Below, in pieces: positions 40,897 through 50,021 of a stretch of DNA of 63,762 bases (positions within the stretch are counted from its first letter, which is position 1; every line of letters begins with the position of its first letter). The stretch spans positions 1-63,762 of the forward strand of contig NZ_NCII01000006.1 of assembly GCF_002256775.1 (NCBI RefSeq), given 5' to 3'. The translations under genes and the position numbers were made by a program. The notes under the pieces were generated by a model, which did not search any database, was not told where the DNA came from, and was given only the letters and a program-made list of their open reading frames with translations. This DNA comes from Novosphingobium sp. 17-62-19. Lineage in GTDB: Bacteria > Pseudomonadota > Alphaproteobacteria > Sphingomonadales > Sphingomonadaceae.

Positions 40897-41882
40897 CCCT
40901 GCCAGACGTAACCCACCCGCTCGATGAGGCTCAGGCCGAACAGGCCTTCGCAGCTGTGCTCGATGGCACCGTGTCGGACGAAGCAATAGCACAGTTCCTC
41001 ACCGCCCTTTCGGACCGAGGCGAAACAGCCAGCGAAATCGCCGGAGCGGCACGTGCGATGCGCGCACGCATGATCCCGGTCAAAGCGCCTGCCAACGCCA
41101 TCGACGTCTGCGGCACCGGCGGAGACGGACACCATACGCTCAACGTCTCCACTGCCGTCAGCTTGGTCGTCGCGGCCTGCGGCGTCCCCGTCGCCAAGCA
41201 CGGCAACCGCGCCGCCAGTTCCAAATCAGGTGCTGCCGACACCCTCGAAGCGCTCGGTCTCAACCTCGATCGCGCCGTGGAAACCGCCGAGGAAACGCTG
41301 CACGACCTTGGCATCTGCTTCCTCTTCGCCGCAAAGCACCACCCATCGATGGGCCGCATCATGCCCATCCGCAAAGCGCTGGGCCGGCGCACCATCTTCA
41401 ACCTGATGGGCCCGCTCGCCAACCCCGCAGGTGTCCGCCGCCAACTCGTCGGCATTGCCCGCCCTGCATACGTGCCGATCTACGCCGACGCCATGAGCCG
41501 CCTCGGCACAGATCACAGCATGGTCATCTCGGGCGACGAAGGCCTTGACGAACTGAGCCTGGCAGGCGGCAACGAACTGGCCGAAGTGCGTGGGCATGAA
41601 GTCTTCATGCGCCGCGTCACAGCGCAGGACGCAGGCCTGCCCAACGCCCCGGTCGAAGCCTTGCGCGGAGGCGATGCACAATTCAACGCCGCCGCCCTAC
41701 GCGCCCTTCTCCAGGGCGAAGAAGGCCCCTACCGCAACGCCGTCCTGTTCAACGCCGCCGCCGCGCTGATCGTCGCAGGCGAAGCGCGTGATTGGCACGA
41801 GGGCGTGGAAGAAGCCGCCGAAGCCATCGACAAAGGCCTCGCCAACACGCTGCTCAACTGCTGGATCGTGGCGCTCGCATAA
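40893..41882 (+). CDS. trpD: Anthranilate phosphoribosyltransferase
   Basis: TrpD transfers the phosphoribosyl group of PRPP to anthranilate. The 329 residues show [53 protein letters not shown] and [13 protein letters not shown], all family signatures. Its start overlaps the trpG stop (ATGA). Unlike the tight junctions before it, 198 bases with a large palindrome separate it from trpC. Confidence 0.97.
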
Positions 41883-41901
41883 CGTCAGCTACTAAATGTA
41901 T

Positions 41902-41985
41902 CGTCACCCCGGGCTTGACCCGGGGTCCCGCTTTCTTTGCAACGCTCCCGAAAAAGCGGGACCCCGGATCAAGCCCGGGGTGACG
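41902..41985. repeat. 33-bp-armed palindrome between trpD and trpC
   Basis: The arms 41902-41934 (CGTCACCCCGGGCTTGACCC...) and 41953-41985 are inverted repeats with a single mismatch across 33 bases and an 18-base spacer. The arm sequence is of the kind dispersed in sphingomonad and other alphaproteobacterial intergenic regions. In RNA it would form a very stable stem within the trp mRNA. There is no long T-run after it on the plus strand. Confidence 0.9.
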
Positions 41986-42080
41986 GCAAAAAGTAAAGTT
42001 TTGTGCAGCGGTCAAAGTAAATGCAGTGCCCGCAATCTCACTCGACACGTTGCCCAAAACCTCGCTAAGGCACGCTCGCA

Positions 42081-42872
42081 ATGACCGACATGCTCACCGA
42101 AATCTGCGACACCAAGCGCAGCGAAGTCACCGCCCGCAAGGCCGCAATCTCCCTTGCTGGCCTCGCCGCCCGCGCCAGCGAACAAAGCGCCCCGCGCGGC
42201 TTTGAAGCAGCGCTGCGCGCAAAGGCCGCCACCGGCTACGCCCTGATCGCCGAGATCAAGAAAGCCAGCCCCTCAAAAGGCCTGATCCGCGCCGATTTCA
42301 GCCCCGCAGATCACGCCCGCGCCTATCAGGCAGGCGGGGCAACCTGCCTCTCGATCCTCACCGACGCCCCTTATTTCCAAGGGCATGAGGACTACCTGAT
42401 CGAAGCCCGCGCGGCCTGCACCCTGCCGGTCATCCGCAAGGACTTCATGGTCGATCCGTGGCAGTGCGCCGAAGCGCGTGCCATCGGTGCCGACGCCATC
42501 CTGATCATCGCCGCCTGCCTGTCAGACGCGCAAATGGCTGAAATTGAAGCCGCCGCCCGCGAACAGGGCATGGACGCGCTGGTCGAAGTCCACAACGAAG
42601 AGGAGATGGAGCGCGCCGCACGCCTCAAATCCCGCCTGATCGGCGTGAACAACCGCGATCTGAAGCGCTTCGTCACCGACCTCGGCACCACAGAACGCCT
42701 CGCCGCGCTCGCTCCCGAAGGCACACTGCTGGTCAGCGAAAGCGGCATCAACACCCACGCTGACCTGCACCGCCTCGAAAAGTGTGGTGCGCGCACTTTC
42801 CTTGTCGGTGAAGCTCTGATGCGTCAGGCCGATGTCGAGGCAGCGACGCGCGAACTTCTTTCAGCCACTTGA
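42081..42872 (+). CDS. trpC: Indole-3-glycerol phosphate synthase
   Basis: TrpC closes the indole ring in tryptophan synthesis. The 263 residues fold as a TIM barrel with [55 protein letters not shown] and [13 protein letters not shown]. It is the last trp gene here; in related genomes moaC commonly follows directly, whereas here an AT-rich island comes next. Confidence 0.97.
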   Translation: MTDMLTEICDTKRSEVTARKAAISLAGLAARASEQSAPRGFEAALRAKAATGYALIAEIKKASPSKGLIRADFSPADHARAYQAGGATCLSILTDAPYFQGHEDYLIEARAACTLPVIRKDFMVDPWQCAEARAIGADAILIIAACLSDAQMAEIEAAAREQGMDALVEVHNEEEMERAARLKSRLIGVNNRDLKRFVTDLGTTERLAALAPEGTLLVSESGINTHADLHRLEKCGARTFLVGEALMRQADVEAATRELLSAT

Positions 42873-42957
42873 AACTCAAGACCCGAATTCCTCATTTTTC
42901 TTCTTTTGTCACATACAACTTATTGTATTTTTGAAAGAAATTTCAGAGGAAAGCTTT

Positions 42958-43527
42958 ATGACGTCGGGAATTCCAACTTTTGATCTTTCGAGCCCTGCCG
43001 TAGTTTGTCCTGAGTGCAAAAAGTGGTTTGCGTCCCAAAGAATTTCATATCTTATTTCGAGAAATGTATTGGTTGATGATGGAATAGAAATTTGCCCCAG
43101 ATGCTCTCATGTTTTCAAAAGAGAAATTTTTCGAATAACTTACAATAATGGTAATTTCGAATATCATTTCAGCGATATCGCCAACATCCCATCGAATGTA
43201 GTTTCTAGGGCGCCCAATTTTGCGAAAAACGGGATATTATATGTATCTCCAAAATTCACATCACAGCCAAAAATATCAAGCGCCGTATGGAAAATTTGGG
43301 AATGTAACAAGAATTTATATATTACATCGAGCAGTTTCCCCGAGTTTAAAATTAGCATACACAACTCCGGTCAAGACAATTTGAGTTTCATAAGGAGAGA
43401 TGCACATCCGGCTCTACGGAATCGAGCGGGTGGTCGACACATATCGTCATCAATTAGAAATGTCTGCCCAATAGGCAAAATGATGAAGATTTTCACAATA
43501 GAAATAATATACAATGATTTTTTCTAG
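42958..43527 (+). CDS. Orphan zinc-ribbon protein in an AT-rich island
   Basis: The 189-residue product starts at the ATG at 42958 after AGAGGAAAGC. Two CxxC pairs (VCPECKKWF and ICPRCSHVFK, about residues 17-50) form a zinc-ribbon-like unit. The rest is beta-rich with many Asn, Ile and Ser and no known motif. The coding sequence is about 35-40% GC (hand count on several lines) against well over 60% in the neighbours, and codon use differs accordingly, indicating recent transfer. Near 43395-43445 GC rises abruptly (RRDAHPALRNRAGGRH), so the C-terminal end may be a fusion or a frameshifted remnant. Confidence 0.6.
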   Translation: MTSGIPTFDLSSPAVVCPECKKWFASQRISYLISRNVLVDDGIEICPRCSHVFKREIFRITYNNGNFEYHFSDIANIPSNVVSRAPNFAKNGILYVSPKFTSQPKISSAVWKIWECNKNLYITSSSFPEFKISIHNSGQDNLSFIRRDAHPALRNRAGGRHISSSIRNVCPIGKMMKIFTIEIIYNDFF

Positions 43528-43575
43528 CCTGGATGGAATACATGGAGTAAAGGGGCGAAGAAGAGTAGCATTCTA

Positions 43576-43908
43576 ATGCTCGATTCTACAACATCCCAAT
43601 TCGTGATTGAAGGATTCTATACATCTACACCGCTAGATCGGTATATTTCCACCTGTGGAAATCCTCCACAATATCTATCTGGTAATTTACTTTATTCCTG
43701 CCAGCTTCGTGACAATGAGTGGATACATATTTTTGGCGGCAGTATTGATGGACCCATCCATAATTTTGACCCCGAGTTCTCGATAGATCGAAAGACAAAG
43801 GATTTCCGCACCACAATAGCGAACCTTGGCTTGGGGAAAACTGAAAAAAATACGCTTTCCGTTCGGCTATGCCATGTAGTCACTCACGCCAGCCTTGCGA
43901 ATCGCTAA
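43576..43908 (+). CDS. Second orphan ORF of the AT-rich island
   Basis: The 110-residue product (MLDSTTSQFVIEGFYTSTPL..., LYSCQLRDNEWIHIFGGSID) has AT-rich composition like the preceding ORF. I recognise no family, signal or membrane segment. The ATG lacks a convincing ribosome-binding site (AAGAAGAG is 11 bases away). Size, composition and orphan status are what one sees for small immunity or cargo proteins of mobile loci, but nothing in the sequence proves that. Confidence 0.5.
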   Translation: MLDSTTSQFVIEGFYTSTPLDRYISTCGNPPQYLSGNLLYSCQLRDNEWIHIFGGSIDGPIHNFDPEFSIDRKTKDFRTTIANLGLGKTEKNTLSVRLCHVVTHASLANR

Positions 43909-43942
43909 CGCTTGCGCCCCAACGTCTGAACCAACTTACCGG

Positions 43943-46480
43943 TCAAAGCTCCCGCAACACCTGCGCCGGGCGCGTGCGCAACAGGCCGAGCGACCCGCCC
44001 ACCGCCAGCACCATCACCAGTCCCACGCCTGCGCCCAGCACGCCAAGAATTCGCGGCCAGTCGGGCAACCAGTCGAACTCGAACAGCCACACGACAATCG
44101 CCCAGGCAACCGCGCTGCCCAGCCCCAAGGCCAAAGCGCACAGAAGTGCACCTAACAGCACATATTCGGCCATCAACAGCACCAAAAGCTGCCTGCGGCT
44201 AGCCCCAAGCACCCTCAGGATCACGTTGTCATAGGTCTTGCGCTCACGCGCCGCCGCGATGGCTCCGGCCAGCACCGCCATGCCTGAAAGCACTGCGACA
44301 CTCGCCGCCGCCAAGATCGCCGTGCCCATCTGCGACAGGATTTCGCGCGCCTGCCCCAACACCGGCCCGATTTCGATCACCGAGCTTGAGGGCAGCGCCT
44401 TCACCAGCCCGCCAAGGATCGCGCGGCGCACCTCGTCGGTTTTTTCCTGCGCGGGCAGGCTGATCGTTGCCGCCAGATTGTGCGGCGCATCGGCAATTGC
44501 GTTCGGGCTGAACACCAGCACGTAGTTGAAGCCCATGTTCTCCCAGTCGATCCGTCGGAACGACGCGATCTTCGCGGTGCGCTCAACTCCCAGAATCGAA
44601 ACGGAAATCTGGTCGCCCAGCTTGAGGCTCAGTGCCTTGGCCAGATCATCGTCCACCGAAACCAGCGGCTCCCCGGCATAGTCCGCCGCCCACCATTCGC
44701 CTGCCGTCAGCGCGTTGCCTTGCGGCAACGCATCGGCATAAGTCAGCCCCCTGTCGCCACGCAAAGGCCAAGCGTTTTCAGGTATTTCCTTGAGATCGGC
44801 GACCCGCGTCATCGTGCCTTCCGGGCCATAGGCAACGATGCTGCCCCGCAGCGCAGGCACCTTTCGCACCTCGGCCCCCGGCGCGGCGGCCTTTACGATG
44901 CCGTCAAACGCCGCGACTTTGCCCTGCGGCAGGTCGAGCACGAAGTAATCCGGTGCCTTGTTCGGCACCCTCTGCGCGATGTTGCCATCAAGGCTGGTCT
45001 GCACGCCCGCCAGCAGCACGAAAGCCGATAGCCCGAAGCCCAGCGCGACCACCAGCGCGGACGTTTGCGCGCCCGGTCGGTGCAGGTTCGCCAGCGCCAT
45101 CCGTGCGATTGCGCCCTTGGGCTTGGGCGCCCGCGCCGCCAGCCGCTGAATACCCCACCCGAGCGCCGAGAGCAGCACGAACAACGCTGCCGCACCGCCC
45201 AGAAAACCTGCGGCCAGCAGCTTTTGTGGGGCAGTCAGCACTGCCAGCGCCGCAATCCCGCCAAGCCCCAGCGCGACCGGCAGAACCGCCCCACGCCAGC
45301 CACCGGCCAGTGGACTGACCCGCGCACGCATCAGCGCCATCGCCGGAAAGCTTCGTGCACGCATCAAAGGCGGAGCGGCAAAGGTCAGCGCGATCAGCGC
45401 GCCATAAGTTGCTGCAATCGCCAGTGCGCGCCAATCCAGCACAAACCCCGCCTCAATCGGCAGCAAGCCCTGCAACGCGCGTCCCAGCAGCGGGGTAACG
45501 CTCACTCCCACCACAAGCCCGGCCAGAATTGCCAACGAGGATGCCGCCGCCAGTTGCAGCAGATATATCCGCGCGATGTCACTGCTGGACGCACCAAGGA
45601 TCTTCAATGTGGCGATGGAACTGCGCCGCGCCTCAAGATAGGAATTCACCCCGTTCCCAATGCCAATCCCGGCAATCGCCAAGGCAGCCAGCGCCACCAG
45701 CACCAGAAACTGCCCCATCCGCGAAACGAAGCGGTCCAGACCCGGTGACGCCTTTTCGCGCGTGCGCACCTCGTATCCGGCCAGCGGGAAGCGCTCCTTG
45801 ATGCTTTCGCCAATCGCCACCGGATTGTCGCCGGAAGGCAGTTTCACGCGCAGCTTCGAACGCACCATCGACCCTGGCTGCACCAGCTTTGAGGCATCTA
45901 GTGCCTCCTTGCCGATAATCACCGTCGGCCCGAGCGAGAAGCCCTCAGCCAGCCGGTCCGGCTCTGACCCGATCACGCCGCCCACCGTGAGCACAGCTTC
46001 GCCCACTTGCAGGCGGTCACCGATTTTGACGTCAAGACGGTCCGCCACACCCGGCGCAATCCAAGCCGTCATGCCCTGAGGCGCCCCGGCCCGCTTGCCA
46101 CCTTCCAGCGTAAACCGTCCATAAAGCGGCCATTTCGCGTCCACGGCCTTCAGCTCCACCGGGGTCGTTCGCGTCTCGGCACCCGGCACGCGCGCCATCG
46201 CCTGCATCCGCGCGCCTTCGGAAAGCTCTCCCAATGCCGCAATCGCCGCGCGCTCGTCGGCCGCAGGCGCCCGCGCGGCCAGCGTGAACTCCAGATCTGC
46301 CCCGAGCATCTCGCGCCCGCGCGTTGCCAGTTCGCGCTCAATCGCGCCGATCAGCGTGCCTATCGATGACAGCGCCGCCGTGCCCAGCACAAGGCACACC
46401 AGCAACAACCGCAGCCCCTTGAACCTCCAGTCCACCCCCCGCCGCGCGAGCCGCCAGGCAGCACCCCACGAAAGGTTCAT
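43943..46480 (-). CDS. ABC transporter permease (FtsX/YbbP type)
   Basis: The 845-residue inner-membrane protein has an N-terminal helix (RLLLVCLVLGTAALSSIGTLIG), a large periplasmic domain, and two FtsX-type membrane blocks (LVALAALAIAGIGIGNGVNSYLEARRSSIATLKILGAS and TAILAAASVAVLSGMAVLAG...VILRVLGASRRQLL). This is the YbbP layout. Its ATG at 46480 overlaps the stop of the ATPase gene (ATGA). With the TesA-like gene next door it forms the widespread tesA-ybbA-ybbP grouping. The transported substrate is unknown, probably a lipid or lipoprotein-related molecule. Confidence 0.88.
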   Translation of the reverse strand: MNLSWGAAWRLARRGVDWRFKGLRLLLVCLVLGTAALSSIGTLIGAIERELATRGREMLGADLEFTLAARAPAADERAAIAALGELSEGARMQAMARVPGAETRTTPVELKAVDAKWPLYGRFTLEGGKRAGAPQGMTAWIAPGVADRLDVKIGDRLQVGEAVLTVGGVIGSEPDRLAEGFSLGPTVIIGKEALDASKLVQPGSMVRSKLRVKLPSGDNPVAIGESIKERFPLAGYEVRTREKASPGLDRFVSRMGQFLVLVALAALAIAGIGIGNGVNSYLEARRSSIATLKILGASSSDIARIYLLQLAAASSLAILAGLVVGVSVTPLLGRALQGLLPIEAGFVLDWRALAIAATYGALIALTFAAPPLMRARSFPAMALMRARVSPLAGGWRGAVLPVALGLGGIAALAVLTAPQKLLAAGFLGGAAALFVLLSALGWGIQRLAARAPKPKGAIARMALANLHRPGAQTSALVVALGFGLSAFVLLAGVQTSLDGNIAQRVPNKAPDYFVLDLPQGKVAAFDGIVKAAAPGAEVRKVPALRGSIVAYGPEGTMTRVADLKEIPENAWPLRGDRGLTYADALPQGNALTAGEWWAADYAGEPLVSVDDDLAKALSLKLGDQISVSILGVERTAKIASFRRIDWENMGFNYVLVFSPNAIADAPHNLAATISLPAQEKTDEVRRAILGGLVKALPSSSVIEIGPVLGQAREILSQMGTAILAAASVAVLSGMAVLAGAIAAARERKTYDNVILRVLGASRRQLLVLLMAEYVLLGALLCALALGLGSAVAWAIVVWLFEFDWLPDWPRILGVLGAGVGLVMVLAVGGSLGLLRTRPAQVLREL

Positions 46481-47181
46481 GCGCTCACGCCTGCCACGGC
46501 ATCGGAAACAATTTGCCCATCGGCCAGCCGCACAATCCGCCCGCATCGCGCGGCCAGCGCCTCGTCGTGCGTCACCATGATAAACGTTGCCCCCGCCTCA
46601 CCCGCGCGGGCAAACAGCAGGTCGGCCACAGCATCGCCATTGGCATGGTCAAGATTGCCAGTTGGCTCATCGGCAAACAGAATCGCAGGCTTTGGGGCCA
46701 GCGCGCGGGCAATTGCCACGCGCTGCTGCTCCCCGCCCGAAAGCTGCGCCGGGTAGTGATGCAGGCGGTGCCCAAGGCCCACCGCGACCAGTTCCGCCTC
46801 CGCCCGCGCCATAGCGTCGGCCATGCCCGCTAGCTCCAGCGGCGTTGCCACGTTTTCCAGCGCAGTCATCGTGGGCAGCAGATGGAAGGCCTGTAAAACA
46901 ATGCCAATGCGTCCACGCCGGGCGGCTGCAAGCCCATCTTCATCCAGTGACGTAAAATCCGCGCCTGCGACATTTAGCGTCCCACCGCTCGCCCGCTCCA
47001 GCCCTGACAGGATGGCCAACAGCGACGACTTGCCCGACCCCGATGGCCCCAAAAGCGCGAGCTTCTCCCCTTGGCTGACCGACAGGTCGATGCCACGAAG
47101 TATCTCCACCCGCGCCTCCCCGGAGCCGAGCGACAAGGTAAGGGCGGAAGCGGTGATGACCGGGGATGTGGTGTTTGTCAC
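46477..47181 (-). CDS. ABC transporter ATP-binding protein (YbbA/LolD type)
   Basis: The 234-residue ATPase has Walker A LLGPSGSGKSSLLAILSG, Q-loop GIVLQAFHLLPTMTALENVATPLELAG (typical of LolD/MacB/YbbA), signature AQLSGGEQQRVAIARALA, Walker B ILFADEPTGNLD and the switch VTHDE. The open frame runs upstream to 47340, but that part is dispersed repeat sequence. I place the start at the GTG at 47181 (MTNTTSPVITASALTLSLG) with moderate certainty. It is transcribed divergently from the TesA-like gene. Confidence 0.88.
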   Translation of the reverse strand: MTNTTSPVITASALTLSLGSGEARVEILRGIDLSVSQGEKLALLGPSGSGKSSLLAILSGLERASGGTLNVAGADFTSLDEDGLAAARRGRIGIVLQAFHLLPTMTALENVATPLELAGMADAMARAEAELVAVGLGHRLHHYPAQLSGGEQQRVAIARALAPKPAILFADEPTGNLDHANGDAVADLLFARAGEAGATFIMVTHDEALAARCGRIVRLADGQIVSDAVAGVSA

Positions 47182-47280
47182 GGGCCTCAAGTGGCATGGA
47201 TTGGTTGCAGGGTGCAACCGGCACTTGGGTGCGCGCTCGGCCAGATTCAATGCACTGGGCCACCCTTCTTGCCCAACATC

Positions 47281-47356
47281 CTTCGACAGGCTCAGGATGA
47301 GCGGGAGATGGGTTCGGAGTAATCCCACTGCTGCGCTCATGCTGAGCTTGTCGAAG
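47281..47356. repeat. Inverted pair of 23-bp dispersed repeats
   Basis: CTTCGACAGGCTCAGGATGA... at 47281-47303 and its reverse complement at 47334-47356 match with two differences. A third partial unit (CCCTTCGACAAG) follows near 47375. This REP-like sequence is common in proteobacterial intergenic regions. It occupies the gap between the divergent ABC ATPase and esterase genes and probably displaces or surrounds their promoters. Confidence 0.8.
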
Positions 47357-47415
47357 CACGACTGGCAACACCAACCCCTTCGACAAGATCATGGCGAACG
47401 GTTATTGCTGGCGGC

Positions 47416-48114
47416 ATGAGAAAGATCGCGCTCCTCTCCGCCCTGCTTCTGGCGGCCTGTTCTTCGGAAGATGCTCCCGAATCAAAGGCTTCTGCTGCTG
47501 CACAAGCCGTTGCCAATGCGGCCCCCATCCCGGCTGACGCGCCCGTCATTCTTGCGTTCGGGGATAGCCTCTATGCCGGGTACAACCTGCAACCCGGAGA
47601 GGGCTATCCACCCCGCCTGGAAGCCGCGCTCAATGCTGGCGGCACCCCGGCGCGGGTCGTCAATGCGGGCGTTTCGGGTGATACGACATCGGCCGCGCTG
47701 CAACGGTTGACCTTCACGCTCGACAATCAGCCAGTGAAGCCTGTTCTGGCACTCGTCGGCCTTGGCGGCAACGACATGCTGCGCGGGCTGCCCCCTGAAG
47801 AAACCCGCGCCAACCTCGATTCCATCCTCACCGAATTTGACCGGCGCGGCATTCCGGTCGTGCTCACCGGAATGCTCGCCGCCCCGAACCTTGGCGCGGA
47901 CTATACCGAGCGCTTCAACCCGATCTGGCCGGATATGGCCAAGAAGCACAAGGCAGGCCTCGTGCCGTTTTTCCTGGCACCGGTACTGGGCAACAGCGCG
48001 CTGATGCTGGGTGACAACGTGCATCCCAACGCAGAAGGCGTGAACAAGATCGTCGCTGCCACGCAAACCCAAGTGGCCGATGCGTTGAAGAAGGCAGTTG
48101 AGAGCAGGAAATAG
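47416..48114 (+). CDS. TesA-type SGNH esterase, predicted lipoprotein
   Basis: The 232-residue product has a lipoprotein signal ending LLLAAC (Cys15), a short linker, then the SGNH hydrolase fold: AFGDSLYAGYNL (Ser51), GVSGDTT, LGGNDMLRG and the closing DNVHPN (Asp, His). Relatives are periplasmic arylesterases/thioesterases (TesA). The E. coli TesA is soluble periplasmic, so lipid anchoring is a variation. It is divergent from its usual partners YbbA-YbbP. Confidence 0.9.
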   Translation: MRKIALLSALLLAACSSEDAPESKASAAAQAVANAAPIPADAPVILAFGDSLYAGYNLQPGEGYPPRLEAALNAGGTPARVVNAGVSGDTTSAALQRLTFTLDNQPVKPVLALVGLGGNDMLRGLPPEETRANLDSILTEFDRRGIPVVLTGMLAAPNLGADYTERFNPIWPDMAKKHKAGLVPFFLAPVLGNSALMLGDNVHPNAEGVNKIVAATQTQVADALKKAVESRK

Positions 48115-48120
48115 CGCTGT

Positions 48121-48269
48121 CCTACACCGTGCAGCGCTGCCAGAATCGTCCGATGTCCACAAACCGCCCCTCCGCCTTGAAAACCGCAACGTATCCGGCC
48201 ATTGCAATGCTTCGCCGGGGGCTGAATGGTTTCTCTCTGGACTGTGTAAACTGTGTAAACCTGTTCAGG
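48121..48269 (+). repeat. Copy B of the dispersed element with an invariant 26-bp core
   Basis: The core at 48244-48269 is identical to the reverse complement of 1087-1112. As in copy A, the element begins a few bases after a stop codon (here of the esterase, 48114) with CCTACAC. It contains ATCGTCCGATG and CGCCGGGG blocks and ends with the tandem CTGTGTAAA repeat and CCTGTTCAGG. The core ends 15 bases before the moaC ATG. Confidence 0.55.
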
Positions 48270-48284
48270 GAAAAGGCGCGCTGA
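48153..48284 (+). CDS. Possible 43-residue ORF directly upstream of moaC
   Basis: ATG 48153 to TGA 48284 touches the moaC ATG at 48285 with no gap. The peptide starts MSTNRPSALKTATYPAIAML and ends CVNCVNLFREKAR, the last part being encoded by the 26-bp core. No good ribosome-binding site is visible. In copy A the core also reads VNCVNLFR but in a different frame relation to the upstream part, so coding is doubtful. It could be a leader peptide or a chance ORF. Confidence 0.25.
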   Translation: MSTNRPSALKTATYPAIAMLRRGLNGFSLDCVNCVNLFREKAR

Positions 48285-48761
48285 ATGAACGGATTGAGCC
48301 ATATCGATTCGGCCGGAACTGCCCGCATGGTGGACGTCGGCGGGAAGCCGGAAACACAGCGCGTGGCCATTGCGCGCGGTGTGATCCGCATGAACACGGC
48401 AACCTTGCAGGCGGTGCGCGAAGGCAACGGTCCCAAGGGCGATGTTCTGGGCACTGCGCGGATCGCCGGGATCATGGCAGCAAAGAAGACCGGTGACCTT
48501 ATCCCGCTGTGCCACCCGCTGGCGCTTGATGCGGTAAACATCGACTTTGCTTTTACCCAAAGCGGCGTGGAATGCACCGCCACCGCATCCCTCACCGGAC
48601 GCACCGGAGTTGAGATGGAAGCGCTGACCGCAGTCTCGGTGGCGCTGCTAACTGTCTATGATATGGCCAAAGCGCTCGACAAGGGAATGGTCATTGAGGG
48701 CCTGCGCCTTGTTGAAAAGCGCGGCGGAAAGTCGGGCCCATGGCGCATGGAGGGCGCGTGA
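48285..48761 (+). CDS. moaC: Cyclic pyranopterin monophosphate synthase MoaC
   Basis: MoaC completes the first step of molybdenum cofactor synthesis together with MoaA. The 158 residues contain [37 protein letters not shown] and [26 protein letters not shown], all typical. Its stop overlaps the moeA start (GTGA). Confidence 0.97.
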   Translation: MNGLSHIDSAGTARMVDVGGKPETQRVAIARGVIRMNTATLQAVREGNGPKGDVLGTARIAGIMAAKKTGDLIPLCHPLALDAVNIDFAFTQSGVECTATASLTGRTGVEMEALTAVSVALLTVYDMAKALDKGMVIEGLRLVEKRGGKSGPWRMEGA

Positions 48762-49963
48762 GGACACCACCGCTGCCACTTGCCGAAGCGCAGGCGCGAT
48801 TGCTTGCCCTCGCTCCGGTGTTGCCGATCGAGCACCGCGCAGTAGGCGAATGCCTTGGGTTCTACCTTGCCGAACCGCTGCTTGCCCGCCGTACGCAGCC
48901 TGCCGCACCGCTCTCGGCGATGGATGGCTATGCGCTGCGCAGCGCGGATTTGCCTGGACCGTGGTGTGTCATCGGCGAGAGTGCCGCGGGTCATCCGTTT
49001 GGCGAAACTGTCGATGCGGGCGAAGCAGTGCGGATCAGCACGGGTGCCATCGTGCCTTCCGGTGCAGACATGGTTCTGGTGCAGGAGGACGCCACGCGCG
49101 AGGGCGGCGCGGTGCATCTGACCGGTGAACCGCCCATCCCCCCTGACCGTCATATCCGACCCGCCGGTATGGACTTCGTCGCAGAAGCCGAGTTGATCGC
49201 GCTGGGCACACGCGTCGGCCCAGCCCAGATCGCGTTGGCGATTGCAGGTGGGCACAGCCACTTGCCCGTGCGCCGACGGTTAAAGCTGACCGTGATCGAC
49301 AGTGGTGACGAATTGGTGCTGCCGGGTCATCTGCCAGACCAGCACCAGTTGCCCGCCAGTAACGGCCCGATGCTTTGCGCGATGGCCGCCGCGCTGCCGG
49401 TGGAACTGCGCCATCTCGGCCCGATCCCGGACAAGCTCGAAGCTCTGGCTGCGGCGCTGGAAAGTGCAGGCGATGCCGATATTATCGTGACGAGCGGCGG
49501 GGCCTCAGTCGGCGACCATGATCTGGTGCGCCCCGCATTGGAAGCCATAGGCGCGTCGATCGACTTCTGGCGGGTGGGCATCAAGCCGGGAAAACCTCTG
49601 CTGGTCGCGCGGCGGGGGGAGCAGGTGATCCTTGGGCTTCCTGGCAATCCCGCATCAGCTTTTGTAACGGCTTTCCTGTTTCTGCTGCCACTGCTGCGCG
49701 CTGCTCTTGGCGCAAGCGCACCGCTGCCGCGCGCCATTTCAGGTCGGTTGGCAGGGCCGCTGGGGAAAGGTGGAAGCCGTATGGAGTTTCTACGTGGCGC
49801 CTGGGACGGGGTCAGCGTTACGCTCGACCCGTTGCAGGATTCCGGTGCATTGTCACCACTGGCGCGTGCGAATGCCCTGATCGTGCGCGAAGCCGGAGCC
49901 GAGGAGAAGGCAACGGGAACAGATGTTCCTCTCTACCTGCTCGAAAATGGCGGTATTGCTTGA
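48758..49963 (+). CDS. moeA: Molybdopterin molybdenumtransferase MoeA
   Basis: MoeA inserts molybdate into adenylated molybdopterin. The 401 residues show [50 protein letters not shown] and [20 protein letters not shown]. The start is the GTG at 48758 that overlaps the moaC stop; the frame upstream lies within moaC. The lexA promoter overlaps its 3' end. Confidence 0.95.
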   Translation: MRTPPLPLAEAQARLLALAPVLPIEHRAVGECLGFYLAEPLLARRTQPAAPLSAMDGYALRSADLPGPWCVIGESAAGHPFGETVDAGEAVRISTGAIVPSGADMVLVQEDATREGGAVHLTGEPPIPPDRHIRPAGMDFVAEAELIALGTRVGPAQIALAIAGGHSHLPVRRRLKLTVIDSGDELVLPGHLPDQHQLPASNGPMLCAMAAALPVELRHLGPIPDKLEALAAALESAGDADIIVTSGGASVGDHDLVRPALEAIGASIDFWRVGIKPGKPLLVARRGEQVILGLPGNPASAFVTAFLFLLPLLRAALGASAPLPRAISGRLAGPLGKGGSRMEFLRGAWDGVSVTLDPLQDSGALSPLARANALIVREAGAEEKATGTDVPLYLLENGGIA

Positions 49964-49988
49964 CGCGCTGTTGGAAGTTGCTTATCCG
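49960..49988 (+). promoter_or_regulatory. lexA promoter
   Basis: TTGACG (49960-49965), a 17-base spacer and TATCCG (49983-49988) give a near-ideal housekeeping promoter starting at the last codons of moeA. The -10 abuts and shares one base with the LexA box. Confidence 0.75.
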
Positions 49989-50002
49989 TTCCGCATTCGT
50001 TC
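49988..50002 (+). promoter_or_regulatory. LexA operator (SOS box) of lexA
   Basis: GTTC-CGCATTC-GTTC is a perfect match to the alphaproteobacterial SOS box GTTC-N7-GTTC. It sits at the -10 region and 20 bases before the lexA ATG, as expected for autorepression. Confidence 0.9.
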
Positions 50003-50021
50003 ACTCGCGGAGGAACCGCCA

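Noticed and set aside
42001-42080. Tryptophan attenuator or leader peptide before trpC
   Set aside because: No Trp-rich short ORF or alternative hairpin pair is present; the region is explained by the palindromic repeat.
43395-43445. Possible group II intron or reverse-transcriptase remnant at the GC-rich patch of the AT-rich island
   Set aside because: No domain V-like hairpin or reverse-transcriptase motif could be found, so only a composition change is reported.
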